In this document: in pieces, positions 1-12,907 of the stretch
Layout of the letters: every line of letters begins with the position of its first letter
How positions within the stretch are numbered: the stretch's first letter is position 1
NCBI RefSeq assembly: GCF_017591425.1
Contig: NW_024467120.1
Span: 3,348,001-3,412,000, forward strand
Origin: Ochotona curzoniae
Lineage: Eukaryota; Chordata; Mammalia; Lagomorpha; Ochotonidae
DNA: 64,000 nucleotides
Direction: 5' to 3'
Notes under the pieces: generated by a model
Told to the model about the DNA's origin: nothing
Database searches by the model: none
Seen by the model: only the letters and a program-made list of their open reading frames with translations
Made by a program: the position numbers and the translations under genes

Positions 1-106
1 TTGAAATCAGGAATTCCCTTCCCTCGTAACTTTTATCTGCCTTAGATCCTGAGGAGGAACTTTTCCATCAGTAAATCTCATTTTGCTTGGGGCATTGAGA
101 AGATTA

Positions 107-375
107 AAAAAGAAGAAGAAGGTTTATTTGAAAGACAGAATTACAGGGAGAAAGAGAGAGCTTCCATCTGTTGCTTCACTCGCTAAAAGGCCATGGCAGT
201 TAGGTCTGGGCCTGGAACTCCATCCAGGTGGCCCAAGCATGTAGCAAAGGCCCAAGTCGCTGGCACATTAGCAGGGAGCTAGATTGGAAGCCGACTGGCC
301 AGGACTGAAACTGTCACCCGCACAGGATGCTAGAGTTGCCGGTAAACAATTCACCTATTTCAGCACAACAATTGC
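107..375 (-). mobile_element. Old C-type SINE, reverse orientation
   Basis: The reversed tail (ttatttgaaagacagaatta, then an AG-rich run) is followed by the reverse complement of the SINE body: a 'gcttcactc' stretch, 'gcagggagctagattggaag' and 'ccaggactgaaactg'. Many mismatches to the younger copies in this window mark it as an old insertion. I did not find target-site duplications. Confidence 0.7.
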
Positions 376-559
376 TTCACTCCAGCGGAGACCTGACTAA
401 GAAATGAGTCAAGTTTCCCAGTTGTAAGCCCTCCATGCATGGGTTTGCTGATTCCTTTTAGATGGAGCCATACAGAATTTACACTGGTGTCTGAATGTGT
501 GTCTGAACCAATTATTGGGAGAATTTTCACACAGGCAGAGAAGTTGAAGATTTAATACC

Positions 560-1765
560 TGTACATTCTACTATAACTAGTTTGCTTGGCTTTGTTACAC
601 TGGTTACCAACCCATCTACACCCCCATCAGTCTTTGATGTACTTAAGTAAGATGTGCATTAATACATTTTGCTCCCATACTTCAGGATACACGTCAATAA
701 CTAGAACTCAGTGTTTGCTTACAATTTGCCTTTTTTCTTTTGATGTAAAAAGTTATATGTAGTGAAACGTGCCAACCCTAAGTATACTATTGGAAGAGTT
801 TTGACAGAAGGATTTTCTTGTTCTAACAAAACTGTTATCAAGATTTAGATCATAGCCATCCCTCCAGAAGGTTCCCTCCTCCCTAATGTTCATGTCCCGC
901 CTCTCCTCCCCACTCCACAACCACTGTGGCATGTTTTCCACCATAGATTCCCAGGTGTGCGTGTTCAGCGTTGTGCTTGTGGAGTCTGGCAGGGTATATG
1001 CTTCTGTCTGCGTCCATGGCTCTTCTGCTGGATGGCGTTCCTCATGTGAACATCCTGTTGCTTTGTCCAGCTTCCGACTGAAAACACCTGTTTTCCAGCT
1101 TTCAGAAACCAAGTTGCCATGGACCCTCTTCCAAATCTTTTTTTGCAGGCACATGTGTTTTCATTTCTCTTAAGTAAATACCTAAGAATAGTAAAGTTGG
1201 GTGGCAGAGCAGGTCATGACTCAGTCTTATAAGTTACTGCCAGACCTGCTCCCAAAGCAGTCCCACTGTTCTGTACTCGGTGAGGAAGGGAGGAGAGTGC
1301 AGTTCCCCCCAGCCCCTCCTCAGGCCTATGGTAGCCTCAGTTTACATCTCTCTGATGATTGGTTGAATTACTCGCGTTTTCATGTGCATGGGGCCCTTCC
1401 ATGTGTGTGAAGGATCTACCAAGTCATGGACCAGTTTCATTGTTGGAATTGCACAGATTCTCCAGATTTCCTAGGTACCAGATCTTTGCCAGATGTGTAC
1501 TGTGTAAATGTATTTCCTGTTGTAGCTTGCCTGTTTCTCTGATGTCCTTTAGTGGGTAGAAAGTTTTCAATTTTAGTGAAATCTAGCTTATACATTTTCT
1601 TTGCTTTTGTAATTGTTTCTTTGCTGATTGTATCCTAAGAAGCCTTTGCTACGCCCTGGTCATGTTGAGCTTTTAAAGCATTGTGCTTTTAACTTTTACG
1701 ATGTTGTGTAATCCATCTTGAACTGATTTTTGTTTTGCTGAAATTTAAGATAGTAATACCTTCCT
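560..1765 (-). mobile_element. Ancient L1 remnant, antisense within MYLIP intron 2
   Basis: Bases 1160-1760 follow the well-known reverse complement of the mammalian L1 ORF2 3' end: a 'tttcatttctcttaagtaaa' segment, 'ataagttactgccagacctg', 'atctttgccagatgtgta' and 'ttttcaattttagtgaaatc', all in order. The part before 1140 looks like 3' UTR sequence of the same old element and is less certain. All reading frames are broken. It lies antisense to MYLIP. Confidence 0.75.
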
Positions 1766-2157
1766 CCCCTTCCCCCCAAAAAACCCCTCTCATGACCTTC
1801 ATATGATTGTTTTTAAGTATAACTTAGCAGTCAGACTTTAGTTTAAAATACTTAAAATACAGTGACATGGCTAAGTGAGTTGCTGGTGGGATGTGGTCCT
1901 GTGATCCATGTATAGGGGTCTGACCTGGAGAGCAGGGTTCCCTGTGCTCCCTCCTTACTCCCCACCACCAGCCAGCTCAGGACAGCTTCTCACAGAGAGA
2001 AAGTTCCACTACTGCTAACTAGGAGGGCTTGTTGTTGTTGTTATTGTTGGTTTTTAAAGCAACTACTCTGCCATTTCAAAGATATTTTAGGTTAGTAACA
2101 TAAATTTCAGGTATAATAGTCTGGATATAGTCACTTTACATTTGTCATGAAGTGTAG

Positions 2158-2238
2158 TAGCCAGGACTCAAACTGGCACCCATATGGGATCCCAGCGCAC
2201 GCAGGGCAAGCACTTTAAGCTACCACACCGGGCCCAGG
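2158..2238 (-). mobile_element. SINE 5'-head fragment, reverse orientation
   Basis: Only the 5' head of a C-type SINE is present, reversed: 'caccacatgg'-like head sequence around the CCCATATGGGATCCCAGC core and a 'ccacaccgggccc' end. The body and tail are missing. Confidence 0.75.
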
Positions 2239-2687
2239 TGAACCTTTTTAAAGAATGAGTTTCACAGCAAAACCTGAAGAATGTTTTAAAAATGCAGTTT
2301 GCACTGAAATCCCTAGAGGCCATGTGCACAGACATTTTCTTAGGACAAAGATGATATTTTTCCCAAAGTTTTCTTCTTGTCAGTGGTTGTAGGGTGTATC
2401 CTCTATTGAATTAGTTATGTCATCTTCCTCGCTGACCACATCTGCTGGGTTGCTTACCACTGGCAACCTTTCACCCACTTCACTGAAAAGGAGAAGGCAA
2501 ATCTAGGACCAGATCTTGAGAGGGGAAATAGGAGAAAATCCTGCGCTGAAAGCCACTGCCGCACGTTGCGCCACTGTCGGAGTCCTTGTTGGAACCATGC
2601 CACCCTCCTCATGGCTGTGACTCCTCCATGTCGCGCTGGAGAGCAGGGACTTCCCCCCATGCCATTCTCCTGGAGAGCAGGGGCTTT

Positions 2688-2731
2688 GTCTCTCTCTCTT
2701 TCTCACACACACACACACACACACACACACC
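2688..2731. repeat. (CT)n/(CA)n microsatellite
   Basis: A short CT/TC run is followed by about 13 uninterrupted CA units (2704-2730) in intron 2. Uninterrupted dinucleotide tracts of this length are commonly length-polymorphic. Confidence 0.95.
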
Positions 2732-5177
2732 GCCAGTTTGCCCCTGGTCTCTTCATAGGATGCAATGCGTTCATTTGTCTTAAAAGGCTAATTCTGTCCA
2801 AAGAGGAACCATTAAACATGTCCGCCTTATAAACCCAGATTGAAAAAGGTTGCCTTACCGCTATGAAACTGCCAGATGAAGCGAGGGCCTGTGGGAAATT
2901 TTCCACGAGCTGTGAGGAGGGGATTCCTCCAGCCCTGGTAGTCCGGAGTGGAAGGGGTGCGTGGAGCAGGCCAGCTGCACTGGCGCCACCCCCTCTCGCC
3001 TGGTGCCCCACCTGCAGGAGAGGCTCAGCTCCCCGCTTCCCCCCAGGCTGCCCACCCCTGTTTACAGTTGGTGACTGCCTCTTAGCTGTGATCTTGGAAG
3101 CTGCTGCTCCAGCAGGGAGCTTGAACTTGGGAAAGGAACTGGCACCGATTTTGAAACTGTTGTTTCGCCGACCACTTCTTCAAACAGGAAGTGGCTTCTA
3201 ACTCCCCAGTTGGAAAACAAGTTGAGAGACGTTTTACACACACAGTATCGCGTGGTCACAACACGGGCAAGGCTTAGCTTGCGAGATCCCCTGAAGTCTA
3301 AGCACACAGTGTCTCTGAGCAAGCAGCTTTCCAATCACACACCGCCCACCGATTGAACACAGAGGCAGGGGTGAGTTCACCATGGCTACAGAGCACCTGG
3401 CGAGTCTCGGGGGGTCCCCAGCCGGGCTGGGAGCACTAGGCATAGAAGGGTGCTCAGCCTCGGTCCTCACATCACCCTTCCAGGTCCCATGATTTCCTTG
3501 GCGAGTTCTTGGCCCCAGCAGAGGCCCCCTCCTCAGCTTAGCCCGTGTGTCAGAAACACTTTAAAGACTTGCAGATGTTTGGGTTAACAACAGTCATGTT
3601 TATCCTCCCCAGGCTGTTGAGCATTCTGGCTGTGGTTTCTTTTGGAAGCCTTGAATAAGGAGGAGAGCACACTCTGGAGGCTTCACCATCCCCCATTATT
3701 TCTGTCACTGTCGAAGACGCAAAAGGTTGGGCTGAAGCACTTGCCCGCTAAAGGAGGATGAGCAGCTCTTGTTTGAGACTCCCTGCTCTCTCCAGGAGGC
3801 CACACCTGCCCCTCCTTTCCCTTCCCACCCTGTCATGCTGGTCCCTCGGCCTACCGTGTCCCACACACCATGGCACGCCGTGACCCCTTGGGATCCACGG
3901 GGAATTTGCTTCAGGGAACTACGCAGTGGTTCCGGTGCCTTGCATAAGAAATTGTAATATTTACATGTGACCCAGGCAGGACCTCCCACAGCCTGACTTA
4001 CAGCGAAAACACTAACACAGCGAAAACACTGTGACAGCTCCAACCTTCAGGGCATGATAACAAGGAGGAAGACGTCCCTGCCTCTCCTAACTCAGACGAT
4101 CTGTATAAATTTTATTTTTGACATTCAATTGACTGTGTGACTTTGGAACTGTGTGGCTACGGAGGGCTGACCGTGCAGAAGCAGTGTTGAGGACTGAAGC
4201 GAGACTGACTTGGTCAGAGTGGGCATCACCAGTGGCCGTGAGTCACCCAACCCTAGCAGCTTGTCAGCGTGTGTCAGAGGCCATCACGAGCCATCAGCGG
4301 TAGGCTGCAACGTGGCATTTTCCAGAGACAAATTTAACAACCTGGGCCAGTTTGTCCCCACGTTTAGATCTTCTCTTCAGACTTGGAGGCAACACAGACG
4401 CTACCTGGATTTTTCCCGAGTTCCTAGGTGTACCTTTCAGTTCCTTTCAGCCTTGTGTACAGCTGGGACAGGCTGGGACAGAGTGAAACGCAGGTTGTAG
4501 TGTAAACTCATCGCAGGCCCCGGTAAGCAACTTCATGCGCACTTGCGGAGCCCAAGGATGTCACAGATGCTTGCGCAGTTAGTGTGTGCAGCCCACGTGG
4601 CTGCTGTCATGTCACGTACCTCCTGTACCGGAGAGAGACTGTAGGCCACGTCGGTGTAAGGCTAGCCGCCTGAGGAGGTTGGGAGCGAGGCCCTCAGGGC
4701 AGCGGGCACAGCAGCAGCCATGCCACCGCAGCCAGGCGTGCCTCCAGGGAGAACAGATGGTGTGAAGGTGGGGTGTGGATGGGGCCAAGGGGCGGGGCCA
4801 TACTCTGCACACCTCCCGAGTTCATGCTACCACCCGCAAGAGGAAGCCCTTGAGGGATTCTGAGCACCGGAGTGATGTATTTGGATGGGAGTCAAAGGGC
4901 TACAAGGTGGCCTCTCCCAGAGTCGCAGCAGAGCACAGCTCGGAAGACAGTGTGCAGCCTGTAATGGTTTCCACCGGGAGAAGTGGATTTAGGAAGGGAA
5001 ATGATGACCGTAGTCTCAAACCAGCTGAGGGGCTAGAGGGTATCAAGGTGGTACCTGCTGCCAGCAGGTAGATTCCGGCCAGACTAAGGGAAAGGGGGTG
5101 TTGGAGGTACTGCGAGGGTCTTGTCAGACTGAGTTCCTTTAGATCTATGAGAATCCACATTAAGATCAAGGGTTTGG

Positions 5178-5490
5178 GGCCTGGCGCAGTAGCCTAGCAG
5201 GTAACGTCCTTGCCTTGCATATGCTGGGATCCCATATGGGCGCCAATTCTAATTCCAGCCGCCCCACTTCCCATCCAGCTCCTGTGGCCTGGGAAAGTAG
5301 TCGATGATAGCCCAAAGCCTTGCACCCTACACCCATGTGGGAGACCCAGAAGAATCTCAGGGCTCCTGGCTTTGGATTGGCTCAGCTCCAGCCATTGCGG
5401 CCGCTTGGGGAGTAAATCAACGGATGGAAGATCTTCCTCTCTGTCTCTCCTCCTCTCTGTAAAAAACAAAAAGAAAAAAAAACAAGGTTT
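5178..5490 (+). mobile_element. C-type SINE, sense in MYLIP intron 2
   Basis: This is a full-length element with head (ggcctggcgcagtagccta), the GGATCCCATATGGGCGCC core, the 'gggaaagtagtcgatgatag' body and the 'tggaagatcttcctctctgt' tail ending in A-rich sequence. It lies about 320 bp upstream of the MYLIP exon at 5811, in the same orientation. Confidence 0.9.
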
Positions 5491-5810
5491 TTTTTTTTCT
5501 TCTGAATCAAATGATTTTTAGAACTGTACAATGCAGAAACTTGTGTACCCATGGTATGACCTGGTGCCAAACTTAATGTGTTTGACTTACAGTTTTTTCC
5601 CAGAGAAACTTAGTCCTTAAACTTTCTTCGCCTTAATGTTCATCGGCAGGGGGCAGGGAGGGGGAAATCAGAGTTCCTCAGGCATTGTCCGTGTGACTTT
5701 ATAACTTGCCCCAGTCTTCTTCCTGAAAAGTGTAACGTTGGTGAACAGGTGGAGCGTGGTGGTAGCCGGCCACATCCGAGCTCAGGCTTCATTGCCACCT
5801 TGCTTTGCAG

Positions 5811-5996
5811 GCATATCTTCTTCTTGCACATCAAGGAGGCCCTCTTGGCCGGCCATCTGCCCTGTTCGCCGGAGCAGGCAGTGGAGCTCTGCGCCCTGCT
5901 GGCCCAGACCAAGTTCGGGGACTACAACCAGAACACTGCCAAGTACAATTACGAGGAGCTATGCGCCAAGGAGCTCTCCAGCTCGGCCCTGAACAG
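5811..5996 (+). CDS. MYLIP: MYLIP exon (residues 93/94-155): FERM F2 lobe
   Basis: MYLIP (IDOL) is a cytosolic E3 ubiquitin ligase that binds the cytoplasmic tails of LDLR, VLDLR and ApoER2 through its FERM domain and targets them for lysosomal degradation. Its transcription is driven by LXR sterol receptors. This exon starts with one base finishing an Arg codon, then reads [14 protein letters not shown]..., which is the start of the FERM F2 helical lobe, and ends in AG of a split Ser codon. Boundaries are a tttgcag acceptor and a GTGAGG donor. Its length of 186 nt (1 + 61 codons + 2) keeps phase with the next exon. Exons encoding residues 1-93 (FERM F1) are outside the window. Confidence 0.97.
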
Positions 5997-6384
5997 GTGA
6001 GGCTGCTGTCGGAGTGCTGGAGTTGAGAAGGTGTGTGTAGATGAAGGCGTGAGAGACCCTCACAGCAGAGTCTGTCATCTGTGGGTTTCTCGAGGGTTGT
6101 TTTTCCCCCCCTAACTCTTCTTCCAATTCACTCTTATCCAACCTCCCCAAATTTCTATTGAATCTTTCTACTGAATATTACTGAGTATTTGAAAGTCTAG
6201 TTCTCGACGAATGTTTTCAAGAGTGTTTTGTAATAAATGTCCTGAATAAATGAAACTAGAGTTTTAGGATTTTCGGATTCTCATAGACCACAGAGTTCGC
6301 TTAATTCACCAGGAGCATTGCGCCATCTCCGAGCAGTGTCTGATTTAGCTGCCTGCGTAATTCTGCCCTCCCGCTCCCCTACAG

Positions 6385-6582
6385 CATCGTGGCCAAGCAT
6401 AAGGAGCTGGAGGGGACCAGCCAGGCCTCGGCGGAGTACCAGGTTCTGCAGATCGTGTCCGCCATGGAGAACTATGGCATCGAGTGGCATTCTGTGAGGG
6501 ACAGTGAGGGACAGAAGCTCCTCATTGGGGTGGGCCCCGAAGGCATCTCCATCTGCAAAGAAGACTTCAGCCCGATTAACAG
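6385..6582 (+). CDS. MYLIP: MYLIP exon (residues 155-221): FERM F2/F3
   Basis: The exon completes the split Ser codon and reads [19 protein letters not shown]... through ...EDFSPINR, ending on AG of a split Arg codon. This covers the end of the F2 lobe and the start of the PTB-like F3 lobe, which docks the NPxY-type sorting signal of lipoprotein receptors. The acceptor is cccctacag and the donor is GTACCC. The 198-nt length preserves phase, and there is no stop or indel. Confidence 0.97.
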
Positions 6583-7160
6583 GTACCCGGGTCCTGAGGG
6601 GTTTTAGGCCTCAGCGCATCTGTGTGTCTGTAGCTGTCTGTCGCAAGGACAAAAAGGATGGAGAGGGCAGAATGCTTCATTTTAGCATGTGCCTAATAGC
6701 CACATGGTTGTTTGTTGAAGTGCTAACTCAGCTCCCTGCTTGTGGCGTGGGACAACGGTCAAGGGAGGCAGTAGAATCTCTAAATTGACCTCTGCATGCT
6801 CCCGGACTTACTCCAGCACTTTTCATACTCAGTTATTTCCTAAAGTCCTTGGAAAGTAGAATTAAAAGATAAGCTTATCTTGGTCCCCCCCCCGCCAAAA
6901 AAAAAATTTGGAAACTGAACATGAATTTTCAGAACACACATTTTCCACGGACCTGTTGAACCCCAGGTTACAAAACTGCTCTTCTGAATGCCTGTGTGAC
7001 ACAGGGAGAGCGTTCCAGGATGGCCTAGGAGGTCATAGGTCACCTTCAGATTAAGTATCTCATTGTCCTGCTGGGAAGGAACAAACAAGGGCCTTACAGA
7101 GAAGCACGCGTTGTGATAAATCACACCTTCTGGGCATGCTCACTCTTCCCCATCTTGCAG

Positions 7161-7325
7161 GATAGCTTATCCTGTGGTGCAGATGGCCACGCAGTCAGGA
7201 AAGAACGTGTACTTGACGGTCACCAAGGAGTCCGGGAACAGCATCGTGCTCCTGTTTAAGATGATCAGCACGAGGGCGGCCAGCGGGCTCTACCGCGCCA
7301 TCACAGAAACGCACGCTTTCTACAG
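7161..7325 (+). CDS. MYLIP: MYLIP exon (residues 221-276): FERM F3; GC donor
   Basis: The exon reads [20 protein letters not shown]... to ...ITETHAFYR, the beta-sandwich and C-terminal helix of the F3 lobe. The acceptor is catcttgcag. At its 3' end the codon phase requires the exon to stop after TACAG at 7325, and the intron then begins GCACGT. This is therefore a GC-AG intron. The next GT, at 7330, would add four bases and bring in a stop codon. The 165-nt length fits 1 + 54 codons + 2. Confidence 0.95.
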
Positions 7326-7327
7326 GC
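7326..7327 (+). promoter_or_regulatory. MYLIP: Non-canonical GC splice donor (GC-AG intron 7326-8128)
   Basis: The exon end reads CTACAG followed by GCACGT. The matching acceptor is ctcgcag at 8122-8128, and the next exon begins G-TGT-GAC, completing Arg and giving Cys-Asp. Only a cut between 7325 and 7326 keeps the known protein in frame. Confidence 0.9.
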
Positions 7328-8102
7328 ACGTACCGCTCGGGGCTCGGGGCGCTGGCGTCGCAGCTCTGCCGTTGGTGTGACAGGCAGGTTTCTGCAGAGT
7401 GGTGTGCAGTGCTGTGTCCGGGACTTTTACATAGGATCAGAAGTGGGCTGCAGTGATGCTTGAATCCTTACACCGAGAAAGCACACTGTGGGCGCTGCTG
7501 TGCAGACACACTTCCCTGCTGGTCTCTTCCCGCTGCAGCCCTGAGACAGCCCTGGGTGCCTGGGCCTCGCCACTGCCACTCTGCCCTGTCCCAGCAGCAG
7601 GATGACCCAGGCCAGTCCCCCCACCTGGCTGGGAAAGTTGTTGCCCTAATTCCTCCCAGCGTACACAGCAAGGATCTTTTGAACAGATTACTGATGACCT
7701 TGCCTCACGGGGTGCTTGCTTTGAGAAAGCCAAGTTGGAGTTGAGCTCAGATATTGGCACAGCTATACCCAAAAAATCTCGTTGGTGGGCTGTCTTAAAA
7801 TGTCTTCTATTCAGACAGCTGCGCAGATTCTAGCACAGAATAGAGAACTGGTAGACATTTAAACAGGAAGGTCAAGGCTCCAGAGAAAAGTGACCTCTCC
7901 CCTCCAAAGCTGCTTAGGGCTCTCCCTCATATCCAGGAAGAGGGGCTGGGCTGCCTGCCCCCTGCCCGCTGTGTTTGCAGCTGCTCTGTTGGAGGTATTT
8001 TGGGGATCCTGAGGGGTCCCCAGGATGAGAGCATTAGAGGAGCTCCCCATCAGTGTGCAGCAAGGTCTGTGTCAGGGAGCTGCTTGGACTCCCTGGTGGT
8101 AA

Positions 8103-8639
<537 letters not shown>

Positions 8640-9696
8640 TGAGCTTGCTGTTCCCAGCAGTAAACGAAGCCTAGATCACTGGCTCTGCTGGTGTTCAGGG
8701 AACAGCGCTTAGATCGACAAGGCGGTGCACCTGATTTGTGGCTGACCGAGGACTGAAATGCAGGCCTGATGCCTGCATTTCACCCTGCTACTTACTGTCT
8801 GCCGGTCTGGTAGCTAGGCTGTGTTATTTACCTAAAATACTTGGGAAAGCGTACTTATGGCTGCGAGTGACAATTAACTCTTAATTATCCACCTGTTGTT
8901 TGTCCAGTGAGTGTTTATGATTAATTTCCATTATGATTACATTTGCCTCTGGGGCCCTCTTGGATTGTCTGTTGCTTGTGAACAAGCTGAAAATAAACCC
9001 ACAAGTAAGAGTAATGTAAATAGGGTTTTTTTTTTTTCCTTTCTCACACCTCAGATTTCCTGTGAAAATGATTTTTTTCATTTGGTTTCGTTTCTCAGAA
9101 GCATTTGCTAAATGTCACTCTAGGTTTGTGTAAAAGCAGCCCTAAACAACATCTAGTCCTTTGAAAGCTGCTCACTTCAGGGCTGTTTTTGGAGATAAAT
9201 GATGAGCCCATAGGATACCCGTGTCCTTCTAGGAGCGGCTCACGCTGCCAAGAACAGTTGTGGGTTTGTTTTGTCCTGTCCACGTTGCATTGTGACTCTT
9301 GTGCCCAACTTGCCCCTTAGGGTCCACGCGTGCAGAGCCATCCTGCCCCCCCCCCGGCACCCCACCGCAGCTGGGCTGAGGCCACGCGGTCACTGCCTAG
9401 GATGTGCTAGTCCGCGGTAGGGGCCCGTCATGCGTGGAAGTCTTATGTCATCACTGTGCTCATTGTGCCTTGCTTAGAATTTATAAATCAAATTGATGTC
9501 TTTCAGTTTATGCGTGTTCGTATTGCTCACATTGAAGTCCTTGTAAAAGAGGACCTTGCAAACCCATTAAGAGGCAGAGGCTTCTAGCAATCCAAAGCTT
9601 CAAAAAAAAAAAAACTATATCCACACACTGACCCAAGAGCCTAGGCACAGCTGGCAGCAGGGGCCCGGGGGCGTCCAGGCCCGCAGAGGTGTCTAA

Positions 9697-9813
<117 letters not shown>

Positions 9814-11262
9814 GCAGGCCTGCGGCACGGACTGGACCTGCCGTGTCTCCGTGTTCTTCACCATTAGACTCCTAGAGAGATGGATCCCCTCCCATCCATC
9901 TGCCATGCGACGTGTCAAACACAAAAGTGAAAAATGAAAAAAGAGACTGTAGCTCCTCACCCATCCTTGCGTGGAAGCAGCGACCCCAGCGGTGGGACTG
10001 GCCCTGGAACATGGACACCTTTTCCTTGGACTTTGCTTTCTGGGGGAATCCAACAAAGGAATAGATAAAATCACCTGTAATGTCAGTGAAGTGGCAAAGT
10101 TGTCCCCCACAAACCGCCCCCCCAAAGCAGGGGTGCTCTTTAGGAAATGATGGTCTAAGTCTCCTCGGTGTATCCCAAGGTAAGTTTCCTACCTGCAGCA
10201 GATTTTGTAAGAATGTGAGTTTTATGAAATTTACCTGGTTCTTTTTGTACGGTCACGGAGCTCCAGACATTTTTTTTTAATAGGAAATCTGTTTTTCTTA
10301 CATAGTCGCCGTTTTAATGTCATTCCTGTTTTTATAACTCAGTTGAGCATGCTTAGGAAAGGCAAACGGATTTTCAGGATCAATTTTGAGACTTGTTAAA
10401 ACCTGAGCACCGTGTTGTTGAATTCAACCAAACCATCTGGCTAGGCGAAGGCAGCTAACCAACCTCCCGTGGGCGGCTTCCCACGCTCTGCCCCCAGCCC
10501 CATCCCAAGAGGGGTTCAGCGGCCCAGCCTTTTGATTATCAAATGCTACCACTAGGTTATCAGATGCTATGGAGTAGTCCAGCACTCTGGGAGGCTCCTA
10601 AGTTGGTGAAATACATTATTTTAAGATAGGCGTGGGGGAGCGTTTCCCTTGGCTGGGTGCTGCAGCTTCCCGCCGGTCCTCTGGGCTGTTCTCAGTTTCC
10701 CCAGGCCAAGCTGCCTCGCTTGAACTGAACCGTCAAGCCTTATCGTAGCTGTCTGCATCCCCTTTTCCCGTTTGTCTAAAGTATTTTCTTAGGTAAACGC
10801 TATAGTAGTGACTTTGGGTTGTTCCTCGGTCTGTTTTCGAGGAGTTTTGCTTCTTTGGGTTCTCTGCCTTCTTCAAGTCATTTTCCACTCCCTCTCTGGC
10901 ATTTTGAAAGCTGGTCAGCTGGCGGGATTTCCTCGGCTCTTGGGAGACCCTGACGACCTTACCGGGTGCAATACTAGCTGAGTTACAGCTAGAAACCTAC
11001 ACTGTCACTTTACTGAGACATCTGACTATACTTTCCATATTGCCTTAATGTAGCAGTACTGTGTTTATGCATTTGTTTCTTTGCACAGACATTTTGTCAG
11101 ATATGAAAACTCTACTTTTTTATGGCGCATATTCGCATATAAGCCTTTATTCCAAGAGGTATTTATTTTTTCACTTGTAAAAATGTTTCCACATAAAGAA
11201 CTCTGTTATATCCTAGAAGACTTCTGTCTTTTATATTCAGAATAAAGACTTTAAAGCAAACA
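9814..11262 (+). other. MYLIP: MYLIP 3' UTR
   Basis: Non-coding sequence runs from the stop codon to the first well-placed polyadenylation signal at 11241. It contains no recognisable SINE or LINE, unlike the flanking DNA, which fits selection against insertions. Several T-rich and ATTT-containing stretches occur after 11040. The exact cleavage site is inferred as 15-25 bases after the signal. Confidence 0.75.
11241..11246 (+). terminator. MYLIP: Polyadenylation signal AATAAA of MYLIP
   Basis: A canonical AATAAA hexamer is followed by TTTGTATTGT-type U/GU-rich sequence at 11268 onward. It is the first AATAAA after the stop codon that has a suitable downstream element. Confidence 0.75.
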
Positions 11263-12110
11263 TCACTATTTGTATTGTCAATAGTTTTTGTCTTTGAAAT
11301 CGGTTTTGGTCAGTTAAAAGAAATAGCCTATGATACTATCAGAGTTGATAGCTAATTTAGTCTAACTTGGAAAAGTTGAAATATGTTTCAAGTATTGGCT
11401 CCAACTGAGACCATTTCGCCCAGTTACTCCCCCATCCATGTGTCTGGGCTTGCAGATTAGAATCTGGAAGAAAATGGATGACACATACAGGTGAATGAAA
11501 AGCAAATACTGGGAAAAGGACTGGACGGTGTTGAAGAAGAAGAGAGTGGCGGATTGGAAGTTAATACAGACGCCCAGCTGGCACTGAGTGTGGGTGTCTT
11601 GTGTGGGACAGATGCCAGAGAGTAGGGCTCAGTGCTGTCAGTAGTGATCTCAGGCCACAGAGACCCAAAATACCCATGTCCCTGCAGGATTGTCAGCCCG
11701 CTGCATCCAGACCCCAACTGCTCGGGGCCTGCCCGCACGTGTCTATGTAGGGTGACTCAGGAAAGGCTGTGTGGAGAGGAGCTGTCACATGGAATGCACG
11801 CGTAACTGCTGAGCTCCTGCAGTAGCTAAAGGAAGAAAGGCATGGGAATCTGGGAGTCTGTCAATCTCCCATCACTTTCTACTATCGATGCAGTTTTGCT
11901 CCCTCAACAGGAATTGGGCATCTACTAAGTTACTCTTGTAGGCCTGAAAATTTTAACAGTGGTCCCGACATGAATGATTCAGGATGCCTGAACTACGTCC
12001 CCAGTATGTGTCACAGACACTATTGTTTGTCTTTATAGATGTGAGAATTTAGCACTGGTGAAGATCCTAGGCCTGTGTTAGCCAAGTTCATGGAAGGATG
12101 GATAAAAATA
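11263..12110. other. Intergenic, nothing recognised
   Basis: I see no conserved ORF, RNA gene or clear repeat here. The reading frames present are short and unsupported. Confidence 0.5.
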
Positions 12111-12120
12111 GATCAAGAGG

Positions 12121-12455
12121 GCCCCGCGCGATAGTGTAGTGGTTAAGGTTCTCTCCTTGCACACCTGGGACCCCATATGGGCACCAGTTCTAATCCCGGC
12201 ACCCCCACTTCCCATCCAGCTCCCTGCTTGTGGCCTGGGAAAGCAGTCGAGGATGGCCCAAAGCTTTGGGACCCTGCACCCACATGGGAGACCCAGAAAA
12301 AGCTCCTGGCTCCTGGCTTTGGATTGGGTCAGCTCCAGCCATTATGGCAGCTTGAGGAGTGAATCATCAGACAGAAGATCTTCCTCTCTGTCTCTCCTCT
12401 CTGTATATCTGCCTTTCCAATAAAAATAAAATAAATCTTAAAAAAAAAAAAAAAA
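12121..12455 (+). mobile_element. Full-length C-type SINE with target-site duplication
   Basis: Head, B-box-like GGTTCTAATCCC equivalent, body, pyrimidine tract and A-tail are all present. Flanking copies of gatcaagagg (12111-12120) and gatcaagaag (12456-12465) form the target-site duplication. Confidence 0.93.
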
Positions 12456-12856
12456 GATCAAGAAGGCAATGACATTGTGCACCTCACCAGACCCTCGTCT
12501 CCTCGGGCTCAGTCACTAACCTGAAAAACCACTGTGTCAGACAGTGGCTTCTAAAACTAGAAAGAAGCAGCAGCTCCACATGCCCAGCACGGTAGTGATG
12601 TGTTGTGAGTGGGGGCCAACAGCAATGACTTTTCAAAGGAGCTTCCTATGGCACCTGTCGGAGCTAGAATGCAGCTCAATGGGGCTGGGCCATCCTCTGC
12701 ATATCCATGGCTCTGAAAGGACAGTGAACACAGGCTGGCTCCTCCAGAGGACAGTCGGCAGGAAGAGAAGCGTTTGACAGCCCTTCATGCTTAACTGACA
12801 GGTGGGGGTGCGACGAGAGGCCATCAGGAAGCGTGTTTAAAAACAAAGCTGGGGGA

Positions 12857-12907
12857 GGATGGCTTTCTGTCTTTCTCTTTCCAATAAAAATAAACAAATC
12901 TTGAAAA
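12857..12907 (+). mobile_element. SINE tail fragment
   Basis: Only the 3' end of a C-type SINE is present: 'ggatggctttctgtctttct' and a 'ccaataaaaataaacaaatc' tail. It is a heavily 5'-truncated insertion. Confidence 0.7.

Larger units (their letters stand above)
1..5810 (+). other. MYLIP: MYLIP intron 2, 3' portion
   Basis: This stretch precedes the first visible coding exon and ends in a polypyrimidine/AG acceptor (tgctttgcag at 5801-5810). The first exon opens in phase with residue 93 of the protein, so one or more exons must lie upstream of the window. Within it I recognise an old reverse SINE, an antisense ancient L1, a SINE fragment, a CT/CA microsatellite and one sense SINE. I see nothing gene-like in 2240-2685, 2732-5177 or 5491-5810. 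Confidence 0.85.
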
